Positions 35,427 to 44,509 of a stretch of DNA of 64,000 bases are shown in pieces. Origin of the DNA: Candidatus Margulisiibacteriota bacterium (GTDB lineage Bacteria > Margulisbacteria > Riflemargulisbacteria > GWF2-39-127); the NCBI GenBank assembly GCA_003242895.1, contig QKMY01000057.1, positions 62,001 to 126,000 of the forward strand, read 5' to 3'. How positions within the stretch are numbered: position 1 is the stretch's first letter; each line of letters begins with the position of its first letter. The notes under the pieces are model-generated. The model was given only the letters and a program-made list of their open reading frames with translations. It was not told the origin of the DNA and ran no database searches. The position numbers were made by a program, and so were the translations under genes.

Positions 35427-36212
35427 ATGCAATTATCAACAATAATATTTTTGCTCTGGGGTTTTGCCTGCATGATCTTAGCCTTTACTTTGGAAGGTGG
35501 TCATGTAACAGCGCTGCTTGCCCCTACAGCCGGATTGATTGTATTCGGCGGTACGATTGCTGCTATAGGAGTAGCCTTCCCTTTAAGTGAACTTAAAAGT
35601 CTGCCAGGAGCCCTAAAAATCCTGGTTTCCTATAAGAAAAGAGATTTGGTAGAGTCAATTAACTATTTCAGAGATCTCTCAGCCATTACAAGAGGTGAGG
35701 GCCTATTAAGCTTAGAAAAGGAAATTGATAAAATATCAGATCCTTTTTTAAAAAAAGGCTTACAGTTGATGGTTGATGGCGTTGAGAGCAATACACTTAA
35801 GGATATCCTGGAGTTGCATATGGAATTAGCTTCAATTCGTCATAAAGTAGGAATCGAGGTGTTTGAAGCTGCCGGAGGTTTTTCTCCTACTATGGGCATC
35901 ATCGGTACGGTAATGGGCCTTGTCCATGTTTTAAGTAATCTGAGTGATCCGTCTAAGTTAGGTCCTGCAATTGCTATGGCGTTTATCGCGACATTATACG
36001 GTGTTGCTTTTGCTAATTTAGCCTACCTGCCTTTAGGTGCAAAGCTTAAGGCTTATGACAAATCTGAGCTGTATGAGCGACAATTCCTTCTGGAAGGGTT
36101 ATTGCTTTTACAGGAAGGCGCGTCCCCAACCTTAATGGTTGAAAAACTAAAGGGCTTTCTAGAAAAAGGAGAGCTTGCCGAGTTTGAAATCACGTTAAAG
36201 AAAAAGAAATAA
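35427..36212 (+). CDS. motA: Flagellar stator protein MotA
   Basis: 261 residues, four membrane helices. The conserved core is present: LLAPTAGLIVFGGTIAAIGVAFP, the cytoplasmic loop with Arg/Glu residues, and GGFSPTMGIIGTVMGLVHVL with the ion-channel Pro and Thr. MotA pentamers rotate around MotB. A GTTAGGATAAAA site precedes the ATG. motB starts after two bases. Confidence 0.96.
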   Translation: MQLSTIIFLLWGFACMILAFTLEGGHVTALLAPTAGLIVFGGTIAAIGVAFPLSELKSLPGALKILVSYKKRDLVESINYFRDLSAITRGEGLLSLEKEIDKISDPFLKKGLQLMVDGVESNTLKDILELHMELASIRHKVGIEVFEAAGGFSPTMGIIGTVMGLVHVLSNLSDPSKLGPAIAMAFIATLYGVAFANLAYLPLGAKLKAYDKSELYERQFLLEGLLLLQEGASPTLMVEKLKGFLEKGELAEFEITLKKKK

Positions 36213-36214
36213 GT

Positions 36215-37009
36215 ATGAGAAAGAAACATGAAGAAAAACCGGTTAATCATGAGCGTTGGCTTCTTACCTATGCAGATCTGATAACACTGCTTATGATATT
36301 TTTTGTGGTATTGTACGCCTTGAGTATGCTCGATGCTAGTAAATACAAGCAACTTAGCGAATCACTGAAAATATCGCTTGGAGTAGGAACTCCGGAAATG
36401 ACCAATTTTGAAGGAGGGCAGATTACCCCCTATTTAAATACGCCGCAATCTGACGAGCAAGACATGAAGAAATATTTCGAAGAACTTCAGAAGCAGAATG
36501 AAGCTCAACGAGAGCAGGAAGCGATGGAAGCATATAAATTAGAAGAGGTTAAGGGGGTAATTGATAAATATTTAGAAGAGAATAAAATGACTGCAAATGT
36601 ATCAACGCAGCTTGATGATAGGGGCCTCGTTATTAGAGTGAACGAGACATTGCTTTTCGATTCCGGTCAATCGTATATAAAATCTGAGTTTTCGCGAAGG
36701 CTTATTGACCTGGGAAAAATACTCAATAAAACAGATAATTATATAAGAATAGAAGGCCATACCGATAATGTCCCGATTAGTAACGATCAGTATAGGTCCA
36801 ATTGGCAGCTATCGACAGCTCGGGCAACCAATGTTACGGAACTATTGATCCATAGTGCAGGTATGGCCCCAAAGAGATTATCAGCAGTTGGCTATGCTGA
36901 GTTCAGGCCAATAGCCATTAATACTTCGTTTGCAGGAAAAACAAAGAATAGAAGAGTAGATATCTTAATAATAAATAGTAAGTACAATTCTGTTGAAGGA
37001 AATAAATAG
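36215..37009 (+). CDS. motB: Flagellar stator protein MotB
   Basis: 264 residues. A single N-terminal membrane helix has the proton-binding Asp in WLLTYADLITLLMIFFVVLYA. It then has a plug and linker region and an OmpA-like peptidoglycan-binding domain (IRIEGHTDNVPI, NWQLSTARA, RRVDILI). With MotA it makes the stator. Its 3' end converges on the PD-(D/E)XK gene with no evident terminator in the 43-base gap. Confidence 0.96.
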   Translation: MRKKHEEKPVNHERWLLTYADLITLLMIFFVVLYALSMLDASKYKQLSESLKISLGVGTPEMTNFEGGQITPYLNTPQSDEQDMKKYFEELQKQNEAQREQEAMEAYKLEEVKGVIDKYLEENKMTANVSTQLDDRGLVIRVNETLLFDSGQSYIKSEFSRRLIDLGKILNKTDNYIRIEGHTDNVPISNDQYRSNWQLSTARATNVTELLIHSAGMAPKRLSAVGYAEFRPIAINTSFAGKTKNRRVDILIINSKYNSVEGNK

Positions 37010-37052
37010 TTCTTTGGGGTTCTCAATGAAAACTTGAAAAGAATTATCTGGA

Positions 37053-38693
37053 TTAAATGATCGGATTGTAGATGCCTTTTGTGAGCCATTCAGGCACCAG
37101 ATCTATGACTTCGATAAGAATTGACGGATCATTTTTTATTTTGGCAATATGGGATTTATAAGGAGTATCTTTAACGAGGATTGCTCGACGTTTAATCGTT
37201 GCTATCTTAATGTTCCTTATGTTTTCATATTCTGTTTTTAATTGTTCAAGAAATTTCTTTCTTGCTTTGTTTTGTAACTGGTCAGTAACTTTTCGGACAA
37301 GTGTTTCTGTTGCCGCTATACTGGTAACACTCCAGTTTTTTACTTCGATATCCCAGAGAATATTGTTTTTATCCAGGGCGATTATATCGATCTCACCTAC
37401 CGTTCCTGTTGACGTCTCAATCCTTTTCTGAAATTCCAATATTTCCATTTCGTAAGCTTTTTTGTAATAATAAGCAGCAACTAATTCCCCGAAAATACCT
37501 TTAATAACGCTCTGTTGCTTCATTTCTTTTAACATATTAGCCATGCCGATAATTCCGGATATAACATAAAGATGATTTTTTTCTATAAAGACAAAGTTGC
37601 CGAATATTTCATAAAGTGTTTCTTTAAATAATATTTTTACATCGTTATTTACACTGAATTTCAGGTCGTGAAGGATATGTTTTCCCTGTGTTGAGTATTC
37701 TAAAATATTGTAGAGGAAATAGTAACCTTTAATGAACGCGCCGTTCCAAATTCGCGGCTGTGTACAATTATTCAGCTTCTCCAATAATTCTTTTTGAAGG
37801 TTGAGAGGTAGCATATTGAAGAATTTCAAAGCATTGTTGGTAAAATATTTTAATTTTTCGATAAGCTCCTGGTTTTCTATTGTGTGAGCCAGGATTATGT
37901 GTTCTATCTCAAACTGCCGGTTAATATTTTTCAAAAGCCTCTCGACACCCAGCCGGCGCAACAAATGATTGTCGTGTTTTGTCTCAAGCAGGAGTTCGAT
38001 TACTAATTTAGGTTCGGCATTGTTTAATTCTATTAGTTCTCTGGTTGTGAATTTTCTAAGGCAATTATTATCATGTTCATCGAATCCGTAACGGATGATT
38101 TTTGTATATAGTTGGGAAATTACTGCATTTCTTAATCGATGCTCAAAATAACTGATAGAGTTAAGTTCATCGCTGCATTCCTTCTCATCTCCTTCGCGCA
38201 ATACAAAATTTTCCCGTCTTAGGCGTGCTACTTTTTTCTGCAATACCTCGATCTTCGTGGAATATCCGCTATTAATATCATTTTCGTATACTTGAGGGGT
38301 CTGCTGTTCGCTTTCCCTCATAAGGAGATAGTATTTTCTCTCGATCTGCTCTAAGGAACTTATTCGTGAATAGAGCTCATCTGCATGATTTTGCAGTTCC
38401 AGGAGCTTGTTCCTTAAAGCATTACTTTCATCAAAAATAATTTTATTTCTCGTTTTTCTCTTCTGAATTGTTTTGAGGTAATGGTCGAATTTACCGTTAT
38501 TAATATCATAATAACTGAAAGTTGCTAAGACTTTTCTTGATTGGCCGTCCAGTATTCGTATGTTTCCTTGATTACTGATAAGCACTATGGTTTTGTACTC
38601 ATCTTCTTCAAAAAATCGAAGAAGTTTTGTCGTGAGTATTTGAGCTATTCTTTGATAGTTATTTTCATTGTTTGGGTGTTTGTTATTGCGCAT
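37053..38693 (-). CDS. Large protein with C-terminal PD-(D/E)XK nuclease-like domain
   Basis: 546 residues. The C-terminal ~150 carry a restriction-endonuclease-like core: GELVAA with Glu403, GEIDII with Asp436, and IEVK with Glu450 and Lys452, spaced as in Holliday-resolvase and Mrr/NERD-type folds. The N-terminal ~400 residues are helical, with a coiled coil (about 90-175) and a HEAT-like middle. The family of this part is unknown to me. Possible roles are DNA repair or defence against foreign DNA; nothing next to it (no methylase, no helicase) decides. The gene stands alone. Confidence 0.7.
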   Translation of the reverse strand: MRNNKHPNNENNYQRIAQILTTKLLRFFEEDEYKTIVLISNQGNIRILDGQSRKVLATFSYYDINNGKFDHYLKTIQKRKTRNKIIFDESNALRNKLLELQNHADELYSRISSLEQIERKYYLLMRESEQQTPQVYENDINSGYSTKIEVLQKKVARLRRENFVLREGDEKECSDELNSISYFEHRLRNAVISQLYTKIIRYGFDEHDNNCLRKFTTRELIELNNAEPKLVIELLLETKHDNHLLRRLGVERLLKNINRQFEIEHIILAHTIENQELIEKLKYFTNNALKFFNMLPLNLQKELLEKLNNCTQPRIWNGAFIKGYYFLYNILEYSTQGKHILHDLKFSVNNDVKILFKETLYEIFGNFVFIEKNHLYVISGIIGMANMLKEMKQQSVIKGIFGELVAAYYYKKAYEMEILEFQKRIETSTGTVGEIDIIALDKNNILWDIEVKNWSVTSIAATETLVRKVTDQLQNKARKKFLEQLKTEYENIRNIKIATIKRRAILVKDTPYKSHIAKIKNDPSILIEVIDLVPEWLTKGIYNPII

Positions 38694-38823
38694 GTTTTTT
38701 GTCCCTTACAATAAATTTTAACATGTATCAGGGTGAATGTCGCGAAGGATATGGTTTTTCTTCAGACTAATTGCTGATTTAACCTTATATTGCCTGGGTT
38801 AGCTAGAAATTTGAGGCGCTAAA

Positions 38824-38858
38824 AAGTAGAGGACTTACCGATGATAAGTCCTCTACTT
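38824..38858 (-). terminator. Terminator of the hemerythrin pair
   Basis: A 14-bp perfect stem (AAGTAGAGGACTTA / TAAGTCCTCTACTT) with a 7-base loop. On the minus strand a run of five T overlaps and follows its end. It lies 30 bases after the stop of the downstream hemerythrin gene. Confidence 0.88.
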
Positions 38859-38888
38859 GAAAAGATCAAATAGCTAGTATTGATTTGT

Positions 38889-39350
38889 TTATGCGGCTTT
38901 TTTTATTTCAGTTCTTCTTTCATTTTTTCGTAATTCGAACTGCCTTCCCATTTCATTTAGCTGCTCGCTATTAAACAGATCTCTTGTCGCCTGAAATACT
39001 TTGATTTCCTCTTTTCCTGCATGGAGGATGAGAAGTTCGATGAGGACAACAAGTTTGGGAATCCAGCGCTCTTGGTCAACGGGCATTTTGCTAAGATTGT
39101 CGAGCATCGATTCTAATTCATAGTGTTCTTCCAAAGATTCGAGTAATAATTCATGGACCTGGGCTTTGCCTTTAAACGCTTGGTAAAGCGTATCTTCTTC
39201 TGTAGATAAGTGAAGAGAAAGCTCTGTAAGTATGGTCTCAAATAGATCCTGCCGTTTACTTAGAGTATTATCAGTTGTGCTTTTTAATTCAGTAAGAGCA
39301 TTCTTGACTAAATCATGATCTCGTTTAATGAGTTGTAGAATGTCCATCAT
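38889..39350 (-). CDS. Hemerythrin HHE-domain protein (downstream copy)
   Basis: 153 residues, four helices. The di-iron ligands are in place: His12 (RDHD), His47 with Glu51, His76 with Glu80 (EEHYELE) and His110 with Glu114. Such proteins bind oxygen, nitric oxide or iron, or sense redox stress. It is a clear paralogue of the gene upstream (39397-39855) with the same layout and length. AGGAG precedes the ATG pair at its start. The two form an operon with one promoter and one terminator. Confidence 0.9.
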   Translation of the reverse strand: MMDILQLIKRDHDLVKNALTELKSTTDNTLSKRQDLFETILTELSLHLSTEEDTLYQAFKGKAQVHELLLESLEEHYELESMLDNLSKMPVDQERWIPKLVVLIELLILHAGKEEIKVFQATRDLFNSEQLNEMGRQFELRKNERRTEIKKAA

Positions 39351-39396
39351 TACCTGCTCCTTTCTTTTCTCTTAGGGATAGGTCTTTTCGAGAATA

Positions 39397-39855
39397 TTAA
39401 GCAGCCATTTTCATTCTCCCACGGGTTTCCCTTTTATTTGTTTCGAATATATTCCCCATTTCCTCCAATTGATTTTTGCTTAGTATTTCTCTGGCTAGGT
39501 CAAAGACTTCTTCTTCTTCGGTTCTAATATGGTTTTCAACGATTTCCCGGAGTACTCGTAGTTGTGGCAGCCAACGTTCTTCTGATTTTGGTCTGCTTTT
39601 CAGTTCATTGAGAAGTAATTCGATGATATGGTGCTCTTCTATTGATTCGAGCATGCGTTCCGCCGCTTCCTTTTCTTTTTTAAGCGGATTATAGAGGATA
39701 TCTTCTTCTGCTTTAATGTGGAGGATAAGATCGTTTTTCAGTGTAGTGAATAGGTCCGTCCGTGATTTTATAGTTTCTTCGTTTGTTATCGATAATTCTG
39801 CCATTATGTTTTTTGCAGTGTCATGGTCTTTCTTTATCCGCTCAAGAATATTCAT
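39397..39855 (-). CDS. Hemerythrin HHE-domain protein (upstream copy)
   Basis: 152 residues. Ligands His11 (KDHD), His46 with Glu50, His75/His76 with Glu79 and His109 with Glu113 fit a di-iron hemerythrin. AAAGGAG sits seven bases before the ATG. It is the first gene of the pair, 46 bases before its paralogue. The two share perhaps a third to a half of their residues by eye, so the duplication is old. Oxygen or nitric oxide handling is the likely role. Confidence 0.9.
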   Translation of the reverse strand: MNILERIKKDHDTAKNIMAELSITNEETIKSRTDLFTTLKNDLILHIKAEEDILYNPLKKEKEAAERMLESIEEHHIIELLLNELKSRPKSEERWLPQLRVLREIVENHIRTEEEEVFDLAREILSKNQLEEMGNIFETNKRETRGRMKMAA

Positions 39856-40197
39856 CGCATTGCTCCTTTCTTTAGATCATTTATCCTAGTTTGTAAAAGT
39901 TGGGTGTATTGTAGTCCAAAAGTCAGGCTAGTCAATGCGTTAGTATTTGTTTGGCCTCCCTTTTTTTTAGCGTTTTTATGACAAAAATATTTAGTATGCA
40001 ATGCCTTGACGGAATGGCTTGTAAATAGAGATTAATCGCTGTAAATCTGTTATAATAAATGCAAGTATCGTCTGTGTGATTTTGTCGCTCGTGCAATCTC
40101 ATTTATGATATCTTGAAGATCCTCAAACCCATCTTTAATTATACTGGTACTATAAATTTCATAACTGATTATTAATTCGGGGGTAATTAGATAGAAA
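39856..40197. other. 342-base intergenic region between hemerythrins and slt-like gene
   Basis: It holds the hemerythrin promoter (39908-39935) on the minus strand and a TATAAT (40051-40056) on the plus strand that may serve the transglycosylase gene but has no good -35. I see no coding sequence, repeat or RNA gene in it. Confidence 0.5.
39908..39935 (-). promoter_or_regulatory. Promoter of the hemerythrin operon
   Basis: On the minus strand TTGACT, 16 bases, TACAAT, giving a start near 39901 and a leader of about 45 bases. It is close to the sigma-70 consensus. Confidence 0.7.
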
Positions 40198-41982
40198 ATG
40201 AAAAAGTTATTTTGTTTTGGTTTATTCATGATGCTCGGGGCTTTTTGCTGGGGAGATTCTCTCAACGATTATAAGCTGGCCAAAAAATACTATAAAGAGA
40301 ATGATAGAGTTCAAGCAGTGAAGTTGTTTGAACGAGTTGCGAAGAGTTCTTCTCCGTTACAAGATTTTGCGCTCTATTATCTGGCTTTGATTTCTGATGA
40401 AAATGAAGCTGTTAAATATGCGAAGGAGCTTGTAGCGAAATATCCGGAGTTTCCGCTTAGCACTAAGATAAAAAAGAAAATGAGCGAATACTATTTTGAC
40501 CGGGAACAGTGGCGCTATTTTTCTGAAAAAACCCTGTGGGATAAGGCAACTGGTTATTATAATGGCAAAAACTGGCTAAAAGCCAAAAAAGCATATGAGC
40601 AATTCCTGCTTTTGTATCCCGCCGCAGAAAAAAAGTCTGATGCTTATTACTATCTGGCATTAATACATTTAAAACTACAGGATAATCTTAATGCAGAAAG
40701 ATATTTTGCTTTGCTTGGCGATAATTCTGAGTATGCCGGCTGGGCGCTTTTTCAGCGGGTAGCAGCGATGGAAGCTCAAGGCGATCGTGAAAATGCAAGA
40801 GAGGCGTATATTGAGCTAGCCAACAATTACAAAGGTGCTCAAGTAGGAAAGTCAGCGTTAGACTCTCTAATAAAGATATACTGGAAAACTGACCAAATAG
40901 ATAAAGTAATTGATGGATATAAGTTGCAGCTTACCTATTATCCGAATGATTCGAAAACTGCCTGGATATATTATCAATTAGGCCGGATAGCTGATAACTC
41001 AAATAACATCGCGTCCGCTAATTATTATTATGAGGCGGCATCACAGCATAAGTCTTCGAAATTTCTAAGTTCGGAGCTCTATTACCGAAGGGCAGTAGCC
41101 CACGCAAAGCTCGGAAATCAAGAGCAGAGCAGAACTCTGTTAACTAAAATAGCTCAGGACTATGATTATAATTATTATGGACATCTTGCACATAACGAAT
41201 TAAACCTTAAACTTCCTGGTTTTTCTACAAAGGGAATCATTCCTGTATTCAATAAATGGAAAAATGCCATTCCCAGAGTAAAAACATTTTTATCCATCGG
41301 GGATTATGAAGACGCGGCAGTTTTGGTGAGGGCGTATCAGCAGAAAAGCAAACTTTCTGAAGACTACGAGTTGTCACTATTTTTAATCAGTCTATATGAG
41401 AATGACAAGAATTATTCTTCAGCAATTCAGGTAGGAGAGAGCGTCTGGGGATCTTTTTCTAGAAGTAATAGTCTTTCAATCCTGCCAAAAGAAATCTGGA
41501 AGAAGAGTTATCCCCTTTATTACAAGGAGTTAATTTTGCCATTGGCAGAGCGTTATGCTATAGACCCGTTGTTAGTTATGGCATTAATTCGGGAGGAAAG
41601 TCGATTTGATGCATCCTGTACTTCGTGGGCAGGTGCCAAAGGTCTTATGCAACTTATGCCGGAAACAGCTCAAGCGGTAGCGAAAAGTTCTAACCTAAAA
41701 TGGGGTGACCTCTATTCTCCGAGTTTTAATATTCAGATCGGGATATTACATTTTTCATACCTTTTAAATTCTTATAAGAACAATTATAGTCAGGTATTAG
41801 CGGCGTATAACGGCGGTATCAATGCTGCTAATCGCTGGATAAGTAGTAACAGAGGTGCCACAGAATCGGAATTTACAGAGTATATTACATATGAGGAAAG
41901 CCGGAATTACGTTAAAAAAGTTCTCAACAGTTACTGGATATACAAACGTCTGTATTCGATTGATTTGAAGAGAGATCCATAA
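40198..41982 (+). CDS. Soluble lytic transglycosylase with TPR-like repeats (Slt type)
   Basis: 594 residues with an N-terminal signal peptide (LFCFGLFMMLGAFCWG), about 400 residues of TPR-like helical pairs, and a C-terminal SLT domain: IREESRFDASCTSWAGAKG with the catalytic Glu, GLMQLMPETA and LAAYNGG. It cleaves peptidoglycan glycan strands in the periplasm, in turnover or division. It is the same type as the protein at 54.8-57.1 kb. The ribosome site is weak. Confidence 0.9.
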   Translation: MKKLFCFGLFMMLGAFCWGDSLNDYKLAKKYYKENDRVQAVKLFERVAKSSSPLQDFALYYLALISDENEAVKYAKELVAKYPEFPLSTKIKKKMSEYYFDREQWRYFSEKTLWDKATGYYNGKNWLKAKKAYEQFLLLYPAAEKKSDAYYYLALIHLKLQDNLNAERYFALLGDNSEYAGWALFQRVAAMEAQGDRENAREAYIELANNYKGAQVGKSALDSLIKIYWKTDQIDKVIDGYKLQLTYYPNDSKTAWIYYQLGRIADNSNNIASANYYYEAASQHKSSKFLSSELYYRRAVAHAKLGNQEQSRTLLTKIAQDYDYNYYGHLAHNELNLKLPGFSTKGIIPVFNKWKNAIPRVKTFLSIGDYEDAAVLVRAYQQKSKLSEDYELSLFLISLYENDKNYSSAIQVGESVWGSFSRSNSLSILPKEIWKKSYPLYYKELILPLAERYAIDPLLVMALIREESRFDASCTSWAGAKGLMQLMPETAQAVAKSSNLKWGDLYSPSFNIQIGILHFSYLLNSYKNNYSQVLAAYNGGINAANRWISSNRGATESEFTEYITYEESRNYVKKVLNSYWIYKRLYSIDLKRDP

Positions 41983-42020
41983 ACTGAAAGAAATTATCAT
42001 GGTTAAAATTATCAAATAGG

Positions 42021-42452
42021 ATGAGTATGTCTATGTCTGAAAATGTAGTAAGCTCCTTAAAAGAGGAGCAACTTAAGGAGAGAATGGAATCTTTGGGTAT
42101 CTTAGAGAAAGATATTATTGAAAAATTCATTCTTGGGTCGGGAAAAGGTGGACAGAAAATTAACAAAACCGCCTCATGTGTCTATTTGAAGCATTTATTA
42201 TCCGGTATAGAAATTAAATCGCAAGGTGATAGATCTCGTGCTTTAAATCGATTTTTTGCAAGAAGACAGCTTTGCGATAGAGTAGAGGAGTTGCTGCTTG
42301 GAAAAGAAAGTGAGCGAATACAAACATTCGAAAAAATTAAGCGGCAGAAGCGCCGGCGTTCCAGGAGGTCCAAACAGAATATTCTCGATAATAAACATAA
42401 AATATCCGAGAAAAAGCAGAACCGTAAAAATATTAGCTCTTCACATGAATAA
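42021..42452 (+). CDS. Release-factor-like protein with GGQ motif
   Basis: 143 residues. The GGQ motif (43-45) lies in GSGKGGQKINKTAS, as in class I release factors, and a basic tail follows (RQKRRRSRRSKQN), but no codon-recognition domain is present. Such short proteins (ArfB/YaeJ-like and C12orf65-like) free stalled ribosomes by hydrolysing peptidyl-tRNA. The true start may be the third codon, next to AGGATGAGT. The basic tail is expected to reach into the mRNA channel. Confidence 0.85.
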   Translation: MSMSMSENVVSSLKEEQLKERMESLGILEKDIIEKFILGSGKGGQKINKTASCVYLKHLLSGIEIKSQGDRSRALNRFFARRQLCDRVEELLLGKESERIQTFEKIKRQKRRRSRRSKQNILDNKHKISEKKQNRKNISSSHE

Positions 42453-42618
42453 ATCTTATTCAGGTATCCCGGATAACTTGCATATGCCGTGAAAAAAATT
42501 TGCATGTTATTTGATAATTGGCTATTATTGTTAATGTAGCTAAATGTTTAGGTAATAACCTTTTCAGTTCATTATAGGTATATTGCTTTTATTTAGCCGA
42601 AGAGGGTGGAAATAATAA

Positions 42619-42636
42619 CAAAAAAGAACTTTTTTG
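42619..42636 (+). other. A6/T6 hairpin just before the chemoreceptor ribosome site
   Basis: CAAAAAAG-AA-CTTTTTTG: an 8-bp palindrome ending next to the GAAGGG of the chemoreceptor gene. The stem is weak because it is almost all A-U, so it could open with temperature, or may be chance. Confidence 0.3.
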
Positions 42637-42649
42637 AAGGGTTATCCGA

Positions 42650-44392
42650 TTGTATACTAGAGTATCTTCATGGACATATAATAATCAGCTAAAGCTTAAA
42701 ATTGTTGTCTACATATGCATAATTCAGGTTTTGATGGCTTTGTTGACCTCCTCATTTATTTTTTTCAAAACCAAAAGTATTTTAGAGCAGAAGCTCCAAG
42801 ATAAGTTCTCTTCCATCGTATCGATACTTTCCATGAATCTAAAATACGAAATCCTGGTAAAGGATGTAGAGAAATTGTCTAGTTATGCAAAAAATGTGAT
42901 GCAAGACAAAGAAATCGAGTATATGGAAATAATCGATGCTAATAATAAAGTTATTATTAAATTCGGAAAAGAACCTGTTTATACTAAAAAAGTAAATGAT
43001 TTCAATGAAATTTTGACAAAAGCAGTTAATAAGCCGTATGTGATCTCTTTTGCTGATAATTATTCCTTTTATTCTACTGTGTCTGATTTCGGTTCATACA
43101 AAACCGAGGAAGAAGATAAAGAATCGTTGGTCTTTCAGATGCCTGCCGTAGAACCGGCACAATCAACGATGAAGTCAATAGGAATGATAAAGATTTCTGT
43201 TACAAAGAGTATTCTTAAACGAGAGATCTTTATACTTCTGGGTTTTTCTTTTTTAATGTTTTCTTTTATTACAGTTCTTGGTGTCTTTTTTCTGTATTCA
43301 TTCTTATTGCGGACTGTTTTTTCCCCGATCGATATGATCCTTAAGAAAATCAAAGAGATGTCTGAGGGTGAAGGCGATCTAACCAAAATGCTTGATATTG
43401 TTACTCAAGATGAAATTGGTGAATTAGCAAAATATTTTAATAAATTTCTTCATGCACAAAGGTTGATAATAAAAAACATATTTGATACTGCGAATACTGC
43501 AGCAATGCTTGTTGATGAGCTGGTTTCCGGTGTAGATAAAGTAAATGTTACAACCCAGCAAATATCGATTTCTGCAGATGAAATGGCTAAGGGCGGTCAC
43601 GCTTTGACGGGAATGACAGTGAAAACGAAAAAAGAAATCGGAAAGTTGAATACTCATATATCGACCGTTGCGCAGTCGAATATCGAAACAAGAAGAAATG
43701 CAAATGAAGTAACCCAAGCTGCACAGGAAGGTATGGTTTCTGCTAACACCGCGAGACAGAAAATTGAAGCAATAAAGAAACGTGTTGCCGGATCAAGTAT
43801 GGTAGTATCCGAATTAAAAGCTAAAAGCGAGCAGATACATCAGGTCATCGAAGTTATTAATATCATATCGAAGCAGACCAACTTGTTATCATTGAATGCG
43901 GCAATTGAGGCTGCCAGAGCCGGGGAACACGGCAGAGGATTTTCCGTTGTAGCTGATGAAGTTAGGAAATTAGCAGAAAGTACCAATGAGGCTATCAGTC
44001 AGATCAAAGAGATTATTAATGAGATTATTATTGGTACGGACAATGTGGTTGCCAGTATGAGCCAGGAAACACTTGAAGTTGACGAAGGAGCTGTTGTTGT
44101 GCGAATAGCGTTAGCTCAATTAGAACTTATAGCAGGTAAGGTCAGTATCCTGACTAACAAGTTCAGCAATATTGAGAGTGCTACAAGAGAGCAAGTAGAA
44201 ATTGCAAATGACGTTATAAAAAATATTGATAAGATTAATAGTTTCGCAGAGTCTAGTGCAGCTTCCAGCGAAGAAGTTTCTGTCAGTCTGTCGGAGATTA
44301 ATAGCGTTACCGAAGTCGTCGCATCAGTGTCAGACCGGCTGGCAAGAGATACGAATGAGCTATTGCAGACTGTTAACCGCTTTAAGATATAA
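42650..44392 (+). CDS. Methyl-accepting chemotaxis protein
   Basis: 580 residues from TTG 42650 (GAAGGG eight bases upstream). Two membrane helices (about 18-40 and 192-222) enclose a ~150-residue periplasmic sensor of unrecognised type. A HAMP domain and the long signalling coiled coil follow, with the hairpin tip [36 protein letters not shown]. It should report to CheA/CheW, none of which are in the window. The downstream solute-binding protein may hand it ligand. Confidence 0.93.
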   Translation: MYTRVSSWTYNNQLKLKIVVYICIIQVLMALLTSSFIFFKTKSILEQKLQDKFSSIVSILSMNLKYEILVKDVEKLSSYAKNVMQDKEIEYMEIIDANNKVIIKFGKEPVYTKKVNDFNEILTKAVNKPYVISFADNYSFYSTVSDFGSYKTEEEDKESLVFQMPAVEPAQSTMKSIGMIKISVTKSILKREIFILLGFSFLMFSFITVLGVFFLYSFLLRTVFSPIDMILKKIKEMSEGEGDLTKMLDIVTQDEIGELAKYFNKFLHAQRLIIKNIFDTANTAAMLVDELVSGVDKVNVTTQQISISADEMAKGGHALTGMTVKTKKEIGKLNTHISTVAQSNIETRRNANEVTQAAQEGMVSANTARQKIEAIKKRVAGSSMVVSELKAKSEQIHQVIEVINIISKQTNLLSLNAAIEAARAGEHGRGFSVVADEVRKLAESTNEAISQIKEIINEIIIGTDNVVASMSQETLEVDEGAVVVRIALAQLELIAGKVSILTNKFSNIESATREQVEIANDVIKNIDKINSFAESSAASSEEVSVSLSEINSVTEVVASVSDRLARDTNELLQTVNRFKI

Positions 44393-44436
44393 GTCATCTA
44401 ATAGATTTTTGTTATTGTTCCATAAATATATTCTCT

Positions 44437-44477
44437 TACAATAATTACTGTAAAGATTCTCGATAGTAATTATTGTA
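44437..44477 (+). repeat. 13-bp inverted repeat upstream of the solute-binding protein gene
   Basis: TACAATAATTACT, 15 bases, AGTAATTATTGTA: a perfect inverted repeat lying 33-73 bases before the start codon at 44510. It could be a hairpin in the leader or a paired operator. There is no T-run to make it a terminator. Confidence 0.6.
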
Positions 44478-44509
44478 TCAATATAGCTATAGGGGATTGA
44501 GTTGTTTTT

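Noticed and set aside
42577-42603. GCCGAAGA before the chemoreceptor gene as a sigma-28 -10
   Set aside because: The proper distance upstream holds GGTA, not TAAA, so the -35 is missing.
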